7,084 nucleotides of DNA from Bordetella parapertussis (GCA_945911685.1 CAMEAW010000144.1:1-7084); one strand, 5' to 3'; positions 1 through 6,055 are shown, numbered from the stretch's first letter. Notes: generated by a model from the letters alone, not told the origin. Made by a program: numbers and translations.

Positions 1-657
1 CTTCCTTACGATGTCGCCAAAGATTTTATTTATGTGGGTGGCTTGGCTATCACGCCCATGATCATAGTAGTAAGCGCCGGGCTTCCTTACAACACAATAC
101 AAGAACTCATCGCGGCGGCCAAAAAAGAGCCCGGCAAGTTTAATGTGGGGTATGGCGGCGTAAACAACACCCAACATTTAACCGGTGAACTATTTAAATT
201 CACCACAGGCGTGAACATGGTTGGAGTGAACTACAAGGGTAGTGCGGCAGCTGTCACAGACCTTTTGGGTGGGCAAATTTCAATTTTGGTCGATAGCATG
301 GCAGTCGCCCTGCCACACATCAAGGCTGGCAAATTAAAGCCTTTAGCCATCACGACCTTGCAACGCGTGCCGCAGTTGCCAGACCTGCCGACGGTTGCTG
401 AGTCGGGCTACCCAGGCTTTGAAGGCGTGGGTTGGCAAGGCTTAGTGGTACCTAAGGGCACCCCAGCGCCGATTGTCCAAAAAATCAGCGCCGACGTAGC
501 CAGCGTTTTGGCCAATCCTGAGATGCAAAAAAATCTGATCGACAGAGGGCTAATACCTGACCCACGTGGCGCTGGCCCCTGGAGCGAATTTGTTTATGCT
601 GAGATGAAGAAGTGGAAAACTGCGGCAACGCAGGCCAACATTAAAGCGACAGAATAG
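1..657 (+). CDS. Bug/TctC-family periplasmic solute-binding protein, 5'-truncated by window edge
   Basis: This is the C-terminal two thirds (218 codons) of a Bug-family tricarboxylate-type solute-binding protein, which in this family binds small carboxylates or related solutes in the periplasm. The reading frame is open from base 1, and its first codons (LPYDVAKDF) align with residue 110 onward of the paralogue at 807-1790. About 109 N-terminal residues, including the signal peptide, therefore lie outside the window, and the GTG at 34 is not a real start. Visible family hallmarks are the YGG/NNTQHLTGE segment, the NYKGSAAAVTDLLGGQI motif (typically YKG...ndllgGqv), the GKLKPLAITT strand, the LPDLPTVAESGYPGFE segment, and a C-terminal ERG-like turn (DRGLIPDP). 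It ends in TAG. It is about 80% identical to the downstream paralogue with no indels, so it is a recent tandem duplicate. The ligand cannot be assigned from sequence. Confidence 0.93.
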   Translation, partial: LPYDVAKDFIYVGGLAITPMIIVVSAGLPYNTIQELIAAAKKEPGKFNVGYGGVNNTQHLTGELFKFTTGVNMVGVNYKGSAAAVTDLLGGQISILVDSMAVALPHIKAGKLKPLAITTLQRVPQLPDLPTVAESGYPGFEGVGWQGLVVPKGTPAPIVQKISADVASVLANPEMQKNLIDRGLIPDPRGAGPWSEFVYAEMKKWKTAATQANIKATE

Positions 658-667
658 ATTTGTCGAC

Positions 668-703
668 TTGAAGCGCAGATAAGAGTGTTGCTCTGCGCTT
701 CAA
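668..703 (+). terminator. 12-bp perfect hairpin after first Bug gene (possible terminator or mRNA 3'-end structure)
   Basis: TTGAAGCGCAGA (668-679) and TCTGCGCTTCAA (692-703) are perfect reverse complements around a 12-nt loop, starting 10 nt after the stop codon of the first Bug gene. The stem is strong, but the following bases (AAAATATATA) are not a T-tract on the + strand, and there is none on the - strand either. A canonical intrinsic terminator is therefore uncertain. It could instead stabilise the mRNA 3' end and give the two paralogues different transcript levels. Confidence 0.45.
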
Positions 704-806
704 AATATATACGAGGCGTCTAGCCTTAAGCTTAGTGAAGTTAACGAGCTTAAGCCCCACAAAGTTCATGACTTTGAACCAAGCAATATTGAACTGAAAC
801 CAAATA

Positions 807-1790
807 ATGTTACGACACACAACGTTAAGAGTACTCACAACCTGGATGATCGGGCTTTGCTGCTCACTGCTCGCGTTTACGGCGACGGCGCAGGCTGTAT
901 TTCCTGAAAAGCCAGTCAAGCTAATTGTGCCGTTTCCGCCAGGGCAAGCCACAGACATCATTGCACGACTGATTGCTGAGAAGCTGACGATTGCTTGGGG
1001 CCAACAAGTCATTGTTGAAAACAAAAACGGCGTACCTGGCATGGTTGCGGGCGCAACGGCAGCCCCTGATGGCTACACAATGATCATGGGAACAAGCGGT
1101 GTTTTAGCTGTGAACCCTGCCGTGTTCGACAAGCTGGCCTACGATGCCGCAAAAGATTTTACCTATGTGGGTGGCTTAGCGATTGCCCCCATGATTATTG
1201 TGGTGAGTGCGTCGTTACCCTACAACACCATTCAAGAACTGGTTGCAGCCGCCAAAAAAGAGCCTGGCAAATTTAACGTAGGCTACGGCGGTGTCAACAA
1301 CACACAACATTTAACCGGCGAATTCTTTAAGTACACCGCTGGTATCAACATGGTTGGTATTAACTATAAAGGCAGTGCCAGTGCAGTCACTGACTTGTTA
1401 GGTGGGCAAATTTCTATTTTGGTCGACAGCATGGCGGCTACCTTGCCGCATATTCAGTCGGGCAAGCTCAAGGCGCTTGGGATTGCGATGCTTGAACGCG
1501 TGCCGCAGCTACCAACGCTGCCCACGGTGGCCGAGTCGGGTTACCCTGGCTTTGAAGGTGCTGGTTGGACTGGCCTAGTGGTGCCCAAAAATACACCCAC
1601 TGCGGTGGTACAAAAAATCAGTGCCGATGTTGCCAAGATTCTCGCGGATCCTGCAATGCAAAAAAATATCATCGACAGAGGAATGGTGCCAGATCCCCGT
1701 AGCGCGGGCCCCTGGAGTGACTTTGTCTTTGCTGAAATGAAAAAATGGAAAGCAATCGCCCAACAGGCCAACATCAAAGCAAGCGAATAA
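807..1790 (+). CDS. Bug/TctC-family periplasmic solute-binding protein (tandem paralogue)
   Basis: This is a complete 327-residue Bug-family receptor, the usual length for the family. The N-terminus has an Arg/His-containing n-region, a hydrophobic stretch (about residues 14-26) and a TATAQA cleavage site near residue 30, so it should be exported by Sec to the periplasm. The first ligand-loop motif VPFPPGQATD (41-50) ends in the Asp that commonly contacts the ligand. APDGY follows at about 86-90, then the YGGVNNTQH segment and NYKGSASAVTDLLGGQI. Where most relatives read NRPGAGG, this protein reads NKNGVPG (about 72-78). I chose the ATG at 807 because it gives an intact signal peptide; no good Shine-Dalgarno is visible, and the internal Met14 would destroy the n-region. 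The hydroxy-acid oxidase gene starts 45 bp downstream on the same strand, so co-transcription is likely. No TctA/TctB membrane partner is nearby. The ligand is unknown; a 2-hydroxy acid is an inference from context only. Confidence 0.95.
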   Translation: MLRHTTLRVLTTWMIGLCCSLLAFTATAQAVFPEKPVKLIVPFPPGQATDIIARLIAEKLTIAWGQQVIVENKNGVPGMVAGATAAPDGYTMIMGTSGVLAVNPAVFDKLAYDAAKDFTYVGGLAIAPMIIVVSASLPYNTIQELVAAAKKEPGKFNVGYGGVNNTQHLTGEFFKYTAGINMVGINYKGSASAVTDLLGGQISILVDSMAATLPHIQSGKLKALGIAMLERVPQLPTLPTVAESGYPGFEGAGWTGLVVPKNTPTAVVQKISADVAKILADPAMQKNIIDRGMVPDPRSAGPWSDFVFAEMKKWKAIAQQANIKASE

Positions 1791-1835
1791 TTTCAACTCG
1801 TTTAAATCACTTTAACCTAGAGCGCCTTAATTACT

Positions 1836-2924
1836 ATGTCTTCTGCAGAACCTCGTTTTTTAACACTACACGAACTCGTTCAAAAAGCACGCCAAAAGCT
1901 TAATCACGATAATTGGGATTACATCGTCGGCGGCACCGAAACAGAAACTACGCTGCGACGCAATCGTGCGTCGATTGATGCCCTGGCGTTTCGACCACGT
2001 GTCTTGCGCGACGTGAGCAACGTCAGTGCTCGCACCAGCTTTTTAGGCCGAGATCTGCGCTTGCCGATCTTGCTGGCTCCTGTTGGTAGCCTTGAACTAT
2101 TTGCGCAAGGCGCAGGCGCAGCGTCGGCTCAGGCCGCCGAACAGTTTGGCATTGCCCATATGCTGAGCTCGGTGTGCCAGCCAGGCATTGAGGCCGTCGC
2201 ACAAGCCGCCCCCAATGCGCTACGACTGTTTCAGTTATATGTGCATGGCGATGCCGCTTGGGTCGACGCCATCGCAGAGCGCGTTGAAGCTGCTGGTAAC
2301 GGCGCCTTTTGTTTGACAGTTGACACCGCACACTACAGCCGTCGCGAACGCGATCAGGCTAAACGTAATATTCGTCGTCTCGCGGTTCCGGGGCGTGAGT
2401 TTCAACCTCAGCTCACTTGGAAAGATGTGGAGCGCTTAAAAAGTAAGCTTAAAGTGCCACTCATTTTAAAAGGGATTGCAACGGCTGAAGATGCCGCGAT
2501 GGCTGTCGATCACGGTGTAGACATGGTGTATGTGTCAAACCATGGTGGGCGCCAACTAGATCACTGTCTCGGATCAATGGCAGTGTTGCCAGAAGTTGTG
2601 AAGGCAGTGAATGGCCGGGCGACCGTGATCGTGGATGGAAGCTTTAATCGCGGCTCTGATATCGTTAAAGCCATTGCGTCTGGGGCACACATTGTCGGTA
2701 TGGGTCGCATGCAATGTATCGGACTCGCTGCAGATGGCGCTGCGGGCGTTGTCAGAATGCTTGAAATCTTAGAAGATGAAATCAAGATCTGTATGGGTCT
2801 GATCGGTGTCAACTCGCTAGCCGAGCTCAACCCAAGCTATTTGCAAGCCGTCGCACCACTGAGCCCTAACGATGCGCTGAGTGCCTTTCCGTTGTTATCA
2901 CTTGATGAGAAAGCGTTTTATTGA
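1836..2924 (+). CDS. FMN-dependent alpha-hydroxy-acid oxidase/dehydrogenase
   Basis: This is a 362-residue member of the glycolate oxidase / L-lactate dehydrogenase / lactate oxidase TIM-barrel family, which oxidises an L-2-hydroxy acid to the 2-oxo acid by hydride transfer to FMN. Active-site residues line up with spinach glycolate oxidase: Tyr29 (DYIVGG), Tyr135 (FQLYV), Asp163 (LTVDT), Arg170, Lys212 (LILKG), and His236 with Arg239 in the signature SNHGGRQLD. The C-terminal FMN-phosphate region is DGSFNRGSDIVKA (267-279) followed by GMGR (288-291). Two things are odd. The segment between Arg170 and Lys212 is 42 residues, against 66 in glycolate oxidase, so the active-site loop 4 is short. 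The phosphate-site sequence is DGSFNRG rather than the usual DGGVRRG. The protein has no signal peptide and is probably cytoplasmic or membrane-associated. It lies 45 bp after a Bug gene and is followed by a clear terminator. The ATG at 1836 lacks a good Shine-Dalgarno but starts the normal N-terminus. The electron acceptor (oxygen or quinone) and substrate are not resolvable. Confidence 0.93.
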   Translation: MSSAEPRFLTLHELVQKARQKLNHDNWDYIVGGTETETTLRRNRASIDALAFRPRVLRDVSNVSARTSFLGRDLRLPILLAPVGSLELFAQGAGAASAQAAEQFGIAHMLSSVCQPGIEAVAQAAPNALRLFQLYVHGDAAWVDAIAERVEAAGNGAFCLTVDTAHYSRRERDQAKRNIRRLAVPGREFQPQLTWKDVERLKSKLKVPLILKGIATAEDAAMAVDHGVDMVYVSNHGGRQLDHCLGSMAVLPEVVKAVNGRATVIVDGSFNRGSDIVKAIASGAHIVGMGRMQCIGLAADGAAGVVRMLEILEDEIKICMGLIGVNSLAELNPSYLQAVAPLSPNDALSAFPLLSLDEKAFY

Positions 2925-2938
2925 GCCACTAGCTTTGC

Positions 2939-2966
2939 CTTCAGCACTTGAGTGCTGAAGTTCTTT
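2939..2966 (+). terminator. intrinsic terminator after the hydroxy-acid oxidase gene
   Basis: CTTCAGCACT (2939-2948) and AGTGCTGAAG (2951-2960) form a near-continuous 9-10 bp stem with a tiny loop, followed by TTCTTT (2961-2966). It sits 14 nt after the stop codon of the oxidase and between convergent genes, which is where a + strand rho-independent terminator is expected. The T-run is on the + side only, so it is less likely to stop transcription from the convergent Bug gene. Confidence 0.75.
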
Positions 2967-2997
2967 ATCGGCACAGCGTTGCGTGGAGCCTTATCGC

Positions 2998-3963
2998 TCA
3001 GAGTAAAGGAAGCTTCGCATCGGTAGCAATTTTTTTCCAGTGCGCAGCTTCTTTATCGTACTTACGTTTGAATTCAGCAGGTGTATCGCTGATGGCATAT
3101 TGCCCCGATATCGCCAGAATTTTTTGAAATTCTGGCTGCTTTAGGGTTTGTCTGAGTGCACCATTTAATTTTTCAATGATGGCTGCACTGGTGCCTGCCG
3201 GAGCAACCAAGCCATTCCAGATGTCGAGTTCAAAGGTTGGTAACCCCGACGCCATCATCGTCGCCACCCCGGGTAAATCGGCAGACGGATTGGCCCCCGT
3301 CACGGCAATTGCCTTCATTCGCTTTGACTCAAGCATGGGCGTCACAACATTTGGTGCAAGCAGTGCCATATCAACCCTGCCCGCCACCAGATCATTGATC
3401 ACAGCCGAGGCGCCCTTGTAAATCACTGAGGTCAGTTCAATATTGGCCTCTTTTTTTAGCCATTCAACCGTCAACTCATTAGCGTGCCCTGTCACCGCGA
3501 CGGTCAGCCCGCCCGGCGATGTTTTTGCCAAACGAAGAAGTGACTCAAGATTATCAGCCCGGCTGGTAGGCGGTACGACCAGTACATGCGGATAACCGGC
3601 AACGGATCCAATGGGCGTGAAGTCGCGCTCGACATCGTAGGGTAGCTTCGCATAGCGCGCGCCAGCAACAGAGAGTGTGCCATTCGAGGCAAGCATCAGG
3701 GTGTAACCGTCTGCGGGGCTTTTAATCAATTCAATCGCAGCAATTTGCGCATTTGCACCTGGCCGGTTCTCAATCACGACCTGTTGCCCCAGCACCTTGG
3801 TCATGCCCTCGGCTAAGGCGCGCGCTGAGCTATCGGTTGGGCCACCCGCAGCAAAGCCAACTAGAATTTTGATCGGGCGCTGAGGATACTGAGCAAATGC
3901 TTGCTGACATACCGTTACGCTAACAAGCAAAATAGCGAACGCATTTAAGATATTTTTTATCAT
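2998..3963 (-). CDS. Bug/TctC-family periplasmic solute-binding protein
   Basis: This is a complete 321-residue Bug receptor. It has a signal peptide (Lys3, hydrophobic residues about 5-18, cleavage after the AFA at 22-24) followed by mature QYPQRPIKI. Family motifs are VGFAAGGPTD (35-44, with the ligand-loop Asp44), NRPGA (66-70), ADGYT (84-88), a YKGASAVINDLVAGRVDMAL segment, and the LPGVATMMASGLP stretch. It is clearly divergent from the tandem pair upstream, so it is a different subfamily and probably has a different ligand. The ATG lies only 3 nt after the stop of the DUF4936-type gene and has no recognisable Shine-Dalgarno, which suggests translational coupling and a shared ubiX-DUF4936-Bug transcript. 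It converges on the hydroxy-acid oxidase gene. No transporter membrane subunit is present. Its ligand and any link to UbiX are unknown. Confidence 0.94.
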   Translation of the reverse strand: MIKNILNAFAILLVSVTVCQQAFAQYPQRPIKILVGFAAGGPTDSSARALAEGMTKVLGQQVVIENRPGANAQIAAIELIKSPADGYTLMLASNGTLSVAGARYAKLPYDVERDFTPIGSVAGYPHVLVVPPTSRADNLESLLRLAKTSPGGLTVAVTGHANELTVEWLKKEANIELTSVIYKGASAVINDLVAGRVDMALLAPNVVTPMLESKRMKAIAVTGANPSADLPGVATMMASGLPTFELDIWNGLVAPAGTSAAIIEKLNGALRQTLKQPEFQKILAISGQYAISDTPAEFKRKYDKEAAHWKKIATDAKLPLL

Positions 3964-3966
3964 GAT

Positions 3967-4245
3967 TTAGCAGGCTACAAATTGTTCAGTGCGCCGGGGT
4001 TGAGGCAGTTTTTCTTGTTCTGAAGCACGATCCAGTTCAAGCTTAAAAACAGACAAGTCGCTTGAACCAAGGTCGTAAATTTCCATCCAGGTCACCTGCC
4101 CAAGCTCGTCGGGTGTTGGGCGCTTCATCACCTGAGCGCTCAGTTGCGGAAACTGTGTTTGCAACCGCACTTGCACCTGCTGCACCAGCGTCTTGAGCTC
4201 AGGGTATTGATTAGGTAAAAATTTATAGTACACGAACAGTTTCAT
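3967..4245 (-). CDS. small DUF4936-type protein
   Basis: This is a 92-residue soluble protein with no signal peptide or membrane segment. It starts MKLFVYYKF, contains a central TWMEIYD motif (about residues 52-58) and ends PRRTEQFVAC. The order of YVYY-like strand, Arg-rich centre (MKRP), TWMEVY-like motif and C-terminal R-x-E-x-F fits what I remember of the betaproteobacterial DUF4936 family, whose function is not established. The layout looks like a small ferredoxin-like or dimeric alpha/beta-barrel-type fold, but that is inference. AGAGA about 6 nt before the ATG can serve as ribosome binding site. The gene begins 48 bp after the ubiX stop codon and ends 3 nt before the next Bug start, so it is probably the middle gene of a three-gene operon. 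Confidence 0.8.
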   Translation of the reverse strand: MKLFVYYKFLPNQYPELKTLVQQVQVRLQTQFPQLSAQVMKRPTPDELGQVTWMEIYDLGSSDLSVFKLELDRASEQEKLPQPRRTEQFVAC

Positions 4246-4293
4246 ATTTTTCTCTGCGAAGCCTTGCTATCTAGGGCAAAGATCAGGCCACAG

Positions 4294-4875
4294 CTAGGTT
4301 TTACCCAAGCCATTCCAGCGCTGCACCAGATCGGTTTCTAAGCCAAACAAATCGAGTACTCGCCCAACCGTATGATCGATGATCGCGTCGATCGATTCAG
4401 GCTTGATATACAGAGCAGGCACGGGCGGCATCACTATTGCACCGTTTTGGGTTGCCTGAAGCATCGATTTCAAATGGCCGGCATGCAACGGCGTTTCACG
4501 CACAAGTAACACCAGGCGACGGCGCTCTTTGAGAACCACATCGGCTGCACGCGAGATAAGATTTCCGGTGATGCCCCAAGCGATTTCAGAGAGCGTATTG
4601 ACGGAACATGGTGCGACGACCATACCGAGTGTCGTAAACGACCCCGAGGCGATCGTTGCCCCGACGTTTTTTGCTGAATGAACAACGTCAGCCATCGCCT
4701 GTACCTGAGCGGGATTGAACTCAGTCTCGGCGGCCATCGTCAATTTTGCTGAGTCAGTCAAGACCAAATGCGTCTCAATATCAGTCGCTTGTAGCACTTG
4801 TAGTAACCGTACACCGTAGGCGGTGCCTGAGGCGCCCGTGATTGCGACGATTAATCTGCGAGGGGCCTGCGACAT
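4294..4875 (-). CDS. ubiX: UbiX/Pad1-family flavin prenyltransferase
   Basis: This is a 193-residue enzyme of the UbiX family, which attaches a dimethylallyl group to reduced FMN to make prenyl-FMN, the cofactor of UbiD-type decarboxylases in ubiquinone synthesis and aromatic-acid metabolism. Visible motifs are the FMN-binding GASGTAYG (14-21), Ser42 and Glu50 in the dimethylallyl-phosphate region, APCSVNTLSEIAWG (88-101), the SRAADVVLKE helix (108-117), RETPL (126-130) and Tyr156/Arg172 near the C-terminus. All match the family pattern, so it looks catalytically intact. I chose the ATG at 4875, giving a normal length and N-terminus (MSQAPRRLIV), with a GGA about 9 nt upstream. A GTG at 4905 would add ten unconserved residues. 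No ubiD lies in the window. It is the first gene of a likely operon with the DUF4936-type gene and a Bug gene, and is divergent from the Bug gene at 4961. Confidence 0.95.
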   Translation of the reverse strand: MSQAPRRLIVAITGASGTAYGVRLLQVLQATDIETHLVLTDSAKLTMAAETEFNPAQVQAMADVVHSAKNVGATIASGSFTTLGMVVAPCSVNTLSEIAWGITGNLISRAADVVLKERRRLVLLVRETPLHAGHLKSMLQATQNGAIVMPPVPALYIKPESIDAIIDHTVGRVLDLFGLETDLVQRWNGLGKT

Positions 4876-4894
4876 GATGTTTTTCCGATATCCG

Positions 4895-4924
4895 TAGTCA
4901 TACACTGAGCTTGTGATCTATAGT
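4895..4924 (+). promoter_or_regulatory. candidate sigma-70 promoter for the Bug gene at 4961
   Basis: TAGTCA (4895-4900, 4 of 6 matches to TTGACA) and TATAGT (4919-4924, 5 of 6 matches to TATAAT) are separated by 18 bp and lie about 37 bp before the start codon. This is a match by eye in an AT-richer divergent intergenic region and is not proof of a promoter. Confidence 0.3.
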
Positions 4925-4946
4925 CGAGCATAACAAATCGATTCAA
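4917..4946 (-). promoter_or_regulatory. candidate sigma-70 promoter for the ubiX operon
   Basis: Reading the - strand, TTGAAT (complement of 4941-4946) and TATAGA (complement of 4917-4922) are 18 bp apart, each matching the consensus at 4 of 6 positions, and they lie about 42 bp before the ubiX ATG. The -10 shares the palindromic CTATAG core with the + strand candidate, so the two promoters would overlap. Confidence 0.27.
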
Positions 4947-4949
4947 CCC

Positions 4950-4954
4950 AGGAG
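4950..4954 (+). promoter_or_regulatory. strong Shine-Dalgarno deciding the start at 4961
   Basis: AGGAG lies 6 nt before the ATG at 4961. It is the only textbook ribosome binding site in the window. It favours this ATG over the in-frame ATG at 4973, which would be 18 nt away. Confidence 0.8.
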
Positions 4955-4960
4955 ACTCAG

Positions 4961-5959
4961 ATGATTCAATGCATGCAAAACTTTAGTTTACAGGCTCTGC
5001 GGCTGCTGGCAGCGCTGACGTTAGGGTTAGGCGGCCAGACTGGGTTTGCGCAAACGCCGTCTAGCTATCCGACCCGACAGCTGACGATGGTCGTGCCGAA
5101 CGCAACCGGCGGTACCAACGATATCGTGGGGCGCATTATTGCCACCGAACTTGCTGAAGAGTTTAAGCAGTCGGTTGTACTGGTCAACAGGCCAGGGGCT
5201 GGGGGCAACATCGGTACGGCACAAACAAAAGCGGCTGCGCCTGACGGCTATACGCTGCTGATGACAGTCAATAGCGTTCAAGCGATTAACCCAGCGTTAT
5301 ATAAAAATGTCGGCTTTGACCCGGTTAAAGACTTTATCCCCATTACCATCATTGGCAGCGTTCCCAATGTACTGGTTGTGCATCCCTCATTTGCTGCCAA
5401 AACGCTGGCTGAGTTTTTAGCCTTAGTCAAAGCCAATCCTGGCAAGTATCAATATGCGTCAGCGGGCAACGGAACGCTCAATCACCTGTTAGGCGTGATG
5501 ATGGATCAAATGGGCGGGTACAAAATGGAGCACATCCCCTACAAGGGTGTTGCACCAGCCATGGCGGATGTCTTAGGTGGCCAGGTGCCCATTGCCTTCG
5601 CCAGCCTGCCCTCTGCGCTGAGCAATATCCGCCAGGGTCAGTTGCGTGCGCTAGGCGTCAGCACGGCTAAGCGTTCGCCGTCCCTACCTGATGTCCCCGC
5701 CATGATTGAACAGATTCCTGAGTTTTCGGGTGAGCTCTGGGTAGGCTTGTTTGCGATTGCGGGTACACCACCTGAGGTGGTGAATAAGGTTTATCAGGCG
5801 ACTGCCACGGTGATGCAGAAACCCGCTGTTCAAAAGAAGCTTATGGACCTTGGCCTGGAACTTGCCTTTGACACGCCTGCGCAGTTCAAGGCGCGCTTAG
5901 ATCAAGACATCGTCAAATGGGGCGCGATTGTGAAGGCCTCGGGCGCAAAGGTTGACTGA
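4961..5959 (+). CDS. Bug/TctC-family periplasmic solute-binding protein
   Basis: This is a complete 332-residue Bug receptor and the most canonical of the four. It has a signal peptide with a Leu-rich core (about residues 10-23) and a likely cleavage after GFA (28-30), so it should be periplasmic. The mature part shows VPNATGGTND (45-54, ligand-loop Asp54), a perfect NRPGAGGNIG loop (76-85), APDGY (93-97), PYKGVAPAMADVLGGQVPIAF, and a GQLRALGVSTAKRSPSLPDVPAM stretch that is typical of the family. The strong AGGAG ribosome binding site suggests high translation, as expected for an abundant periplasmic receptor. It is transcribed alone, divergently from ubiX and convergently with the MetE-like gene. 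It is not close to the tandem pair in sequence. The ligand is unknown and no TctA/TctB subunit is encoded nearby. Confidence 0.95.
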   Translation: MIQCMQNFSLQALRLLAALTLGLGGQTGFAQTPSSYPTRQLTMVVPNATGGTNDIVGRIIATELAEEFKQSVVLVNRPGAGGNIGTAQTKAAAPDGYTLLMTVNSVQAINPALYKNVGFDPVKDFIPITIIGSVPNVLVVHPSFAAKTLAEFLALVKANPGKYQYASAGNGTLNHLLGVMMDQMGGYKMEHIPYKGVAPAMADVLGGQVPIAFASLPSALSNIRQGQLRALGVSTAKRSPSLPDVPAMIEQIPEFSGELWVGLFAIAGTPPEVVNKVYQATATVMQKPAVQKKLMDLGLELAFDTPAQFKARLDQDIVKWGAIVKASGAKVD

Positions 5960-5978
5960 TTGCAAAGCGCTCCGGCGA

Positions 5979-5995
5979 GCGGCTAGCAAAGCCGC
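5979..5995. terminator. weak hairpin between convergent genes
   Basis: GCGGCT (5979-5984) and AGCCGC (5990-5995) pair around a 5-nt loop in the 96-bp space between two converging genes. No T-tract follows on either strand, so termination function is doubtful. The rest of this gap holds nothing else I can recognise. Confidence 0.25.
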
Positions 5996-6055
5996 CCGCC
6001 AAAACACTGCGTGTCCGGGGTGGGCTGTCCGCTCTGAGCCGCGTTTGGGTGAGCG

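Larger units (their letters stand above)
1..1790 (+). repeat. tandem gene duplication (two Bug paralogues, 1133-bp period)
   Basis: Equivalent codons of the two Bug genes are exactly 1133 bp apart (GTG GGT GGC at 34 and at 1167). This equals one 984-bp gene plus the 149-bp spacer. A hand comparison of 207 shared residues gives about 39 differences and no gaps. The similarity stops at the stop codons: the sequence after 657 does not resemble that after 1790. The duplication is therefore either confined to the coding part or the flanks have diverged beyond recognition. The first copy is incomplete in this window. Confidence 0.85.

Noticed and set aside
34..36. GTG as a start codon for the first Bug gene
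   Set aside because: The frame stays open to base 1 and the preceding codons align with residues 110-120 of the paralogue, so the gene is cut by the window edge.
725..754. 8-bp inverted repeat CTTAAGCT / AGCTTAAG with a 14-nt spacer
   Set aside because: It is AT-rich and short, has internal self-palindromes (CTTAAG, AAGCTT), and shows no promoter in register. It could be an operator but chance is as likely.
641..1042. Open frame on the - strand, 133 codons
   Set aside because: It overlaps the intergenic spacer and the signal-peptide region of the Bug gene at 807. It has no family resemblance and no ribosome binding site, so it is a shadow.
3176..3421. + strand open frame inside the third Bug gene
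   Set aside because: It is fully antisense to a conserved Bug coding region and has no independent support.
4876..4905. Extension of ubiX to a GTG at 4905
   Set aside because: It adds ten residues (MYDYGYRKNI) not typical of UbiX and uses a weaker start, while the ATG at 4875 gives the normal N-terminus.
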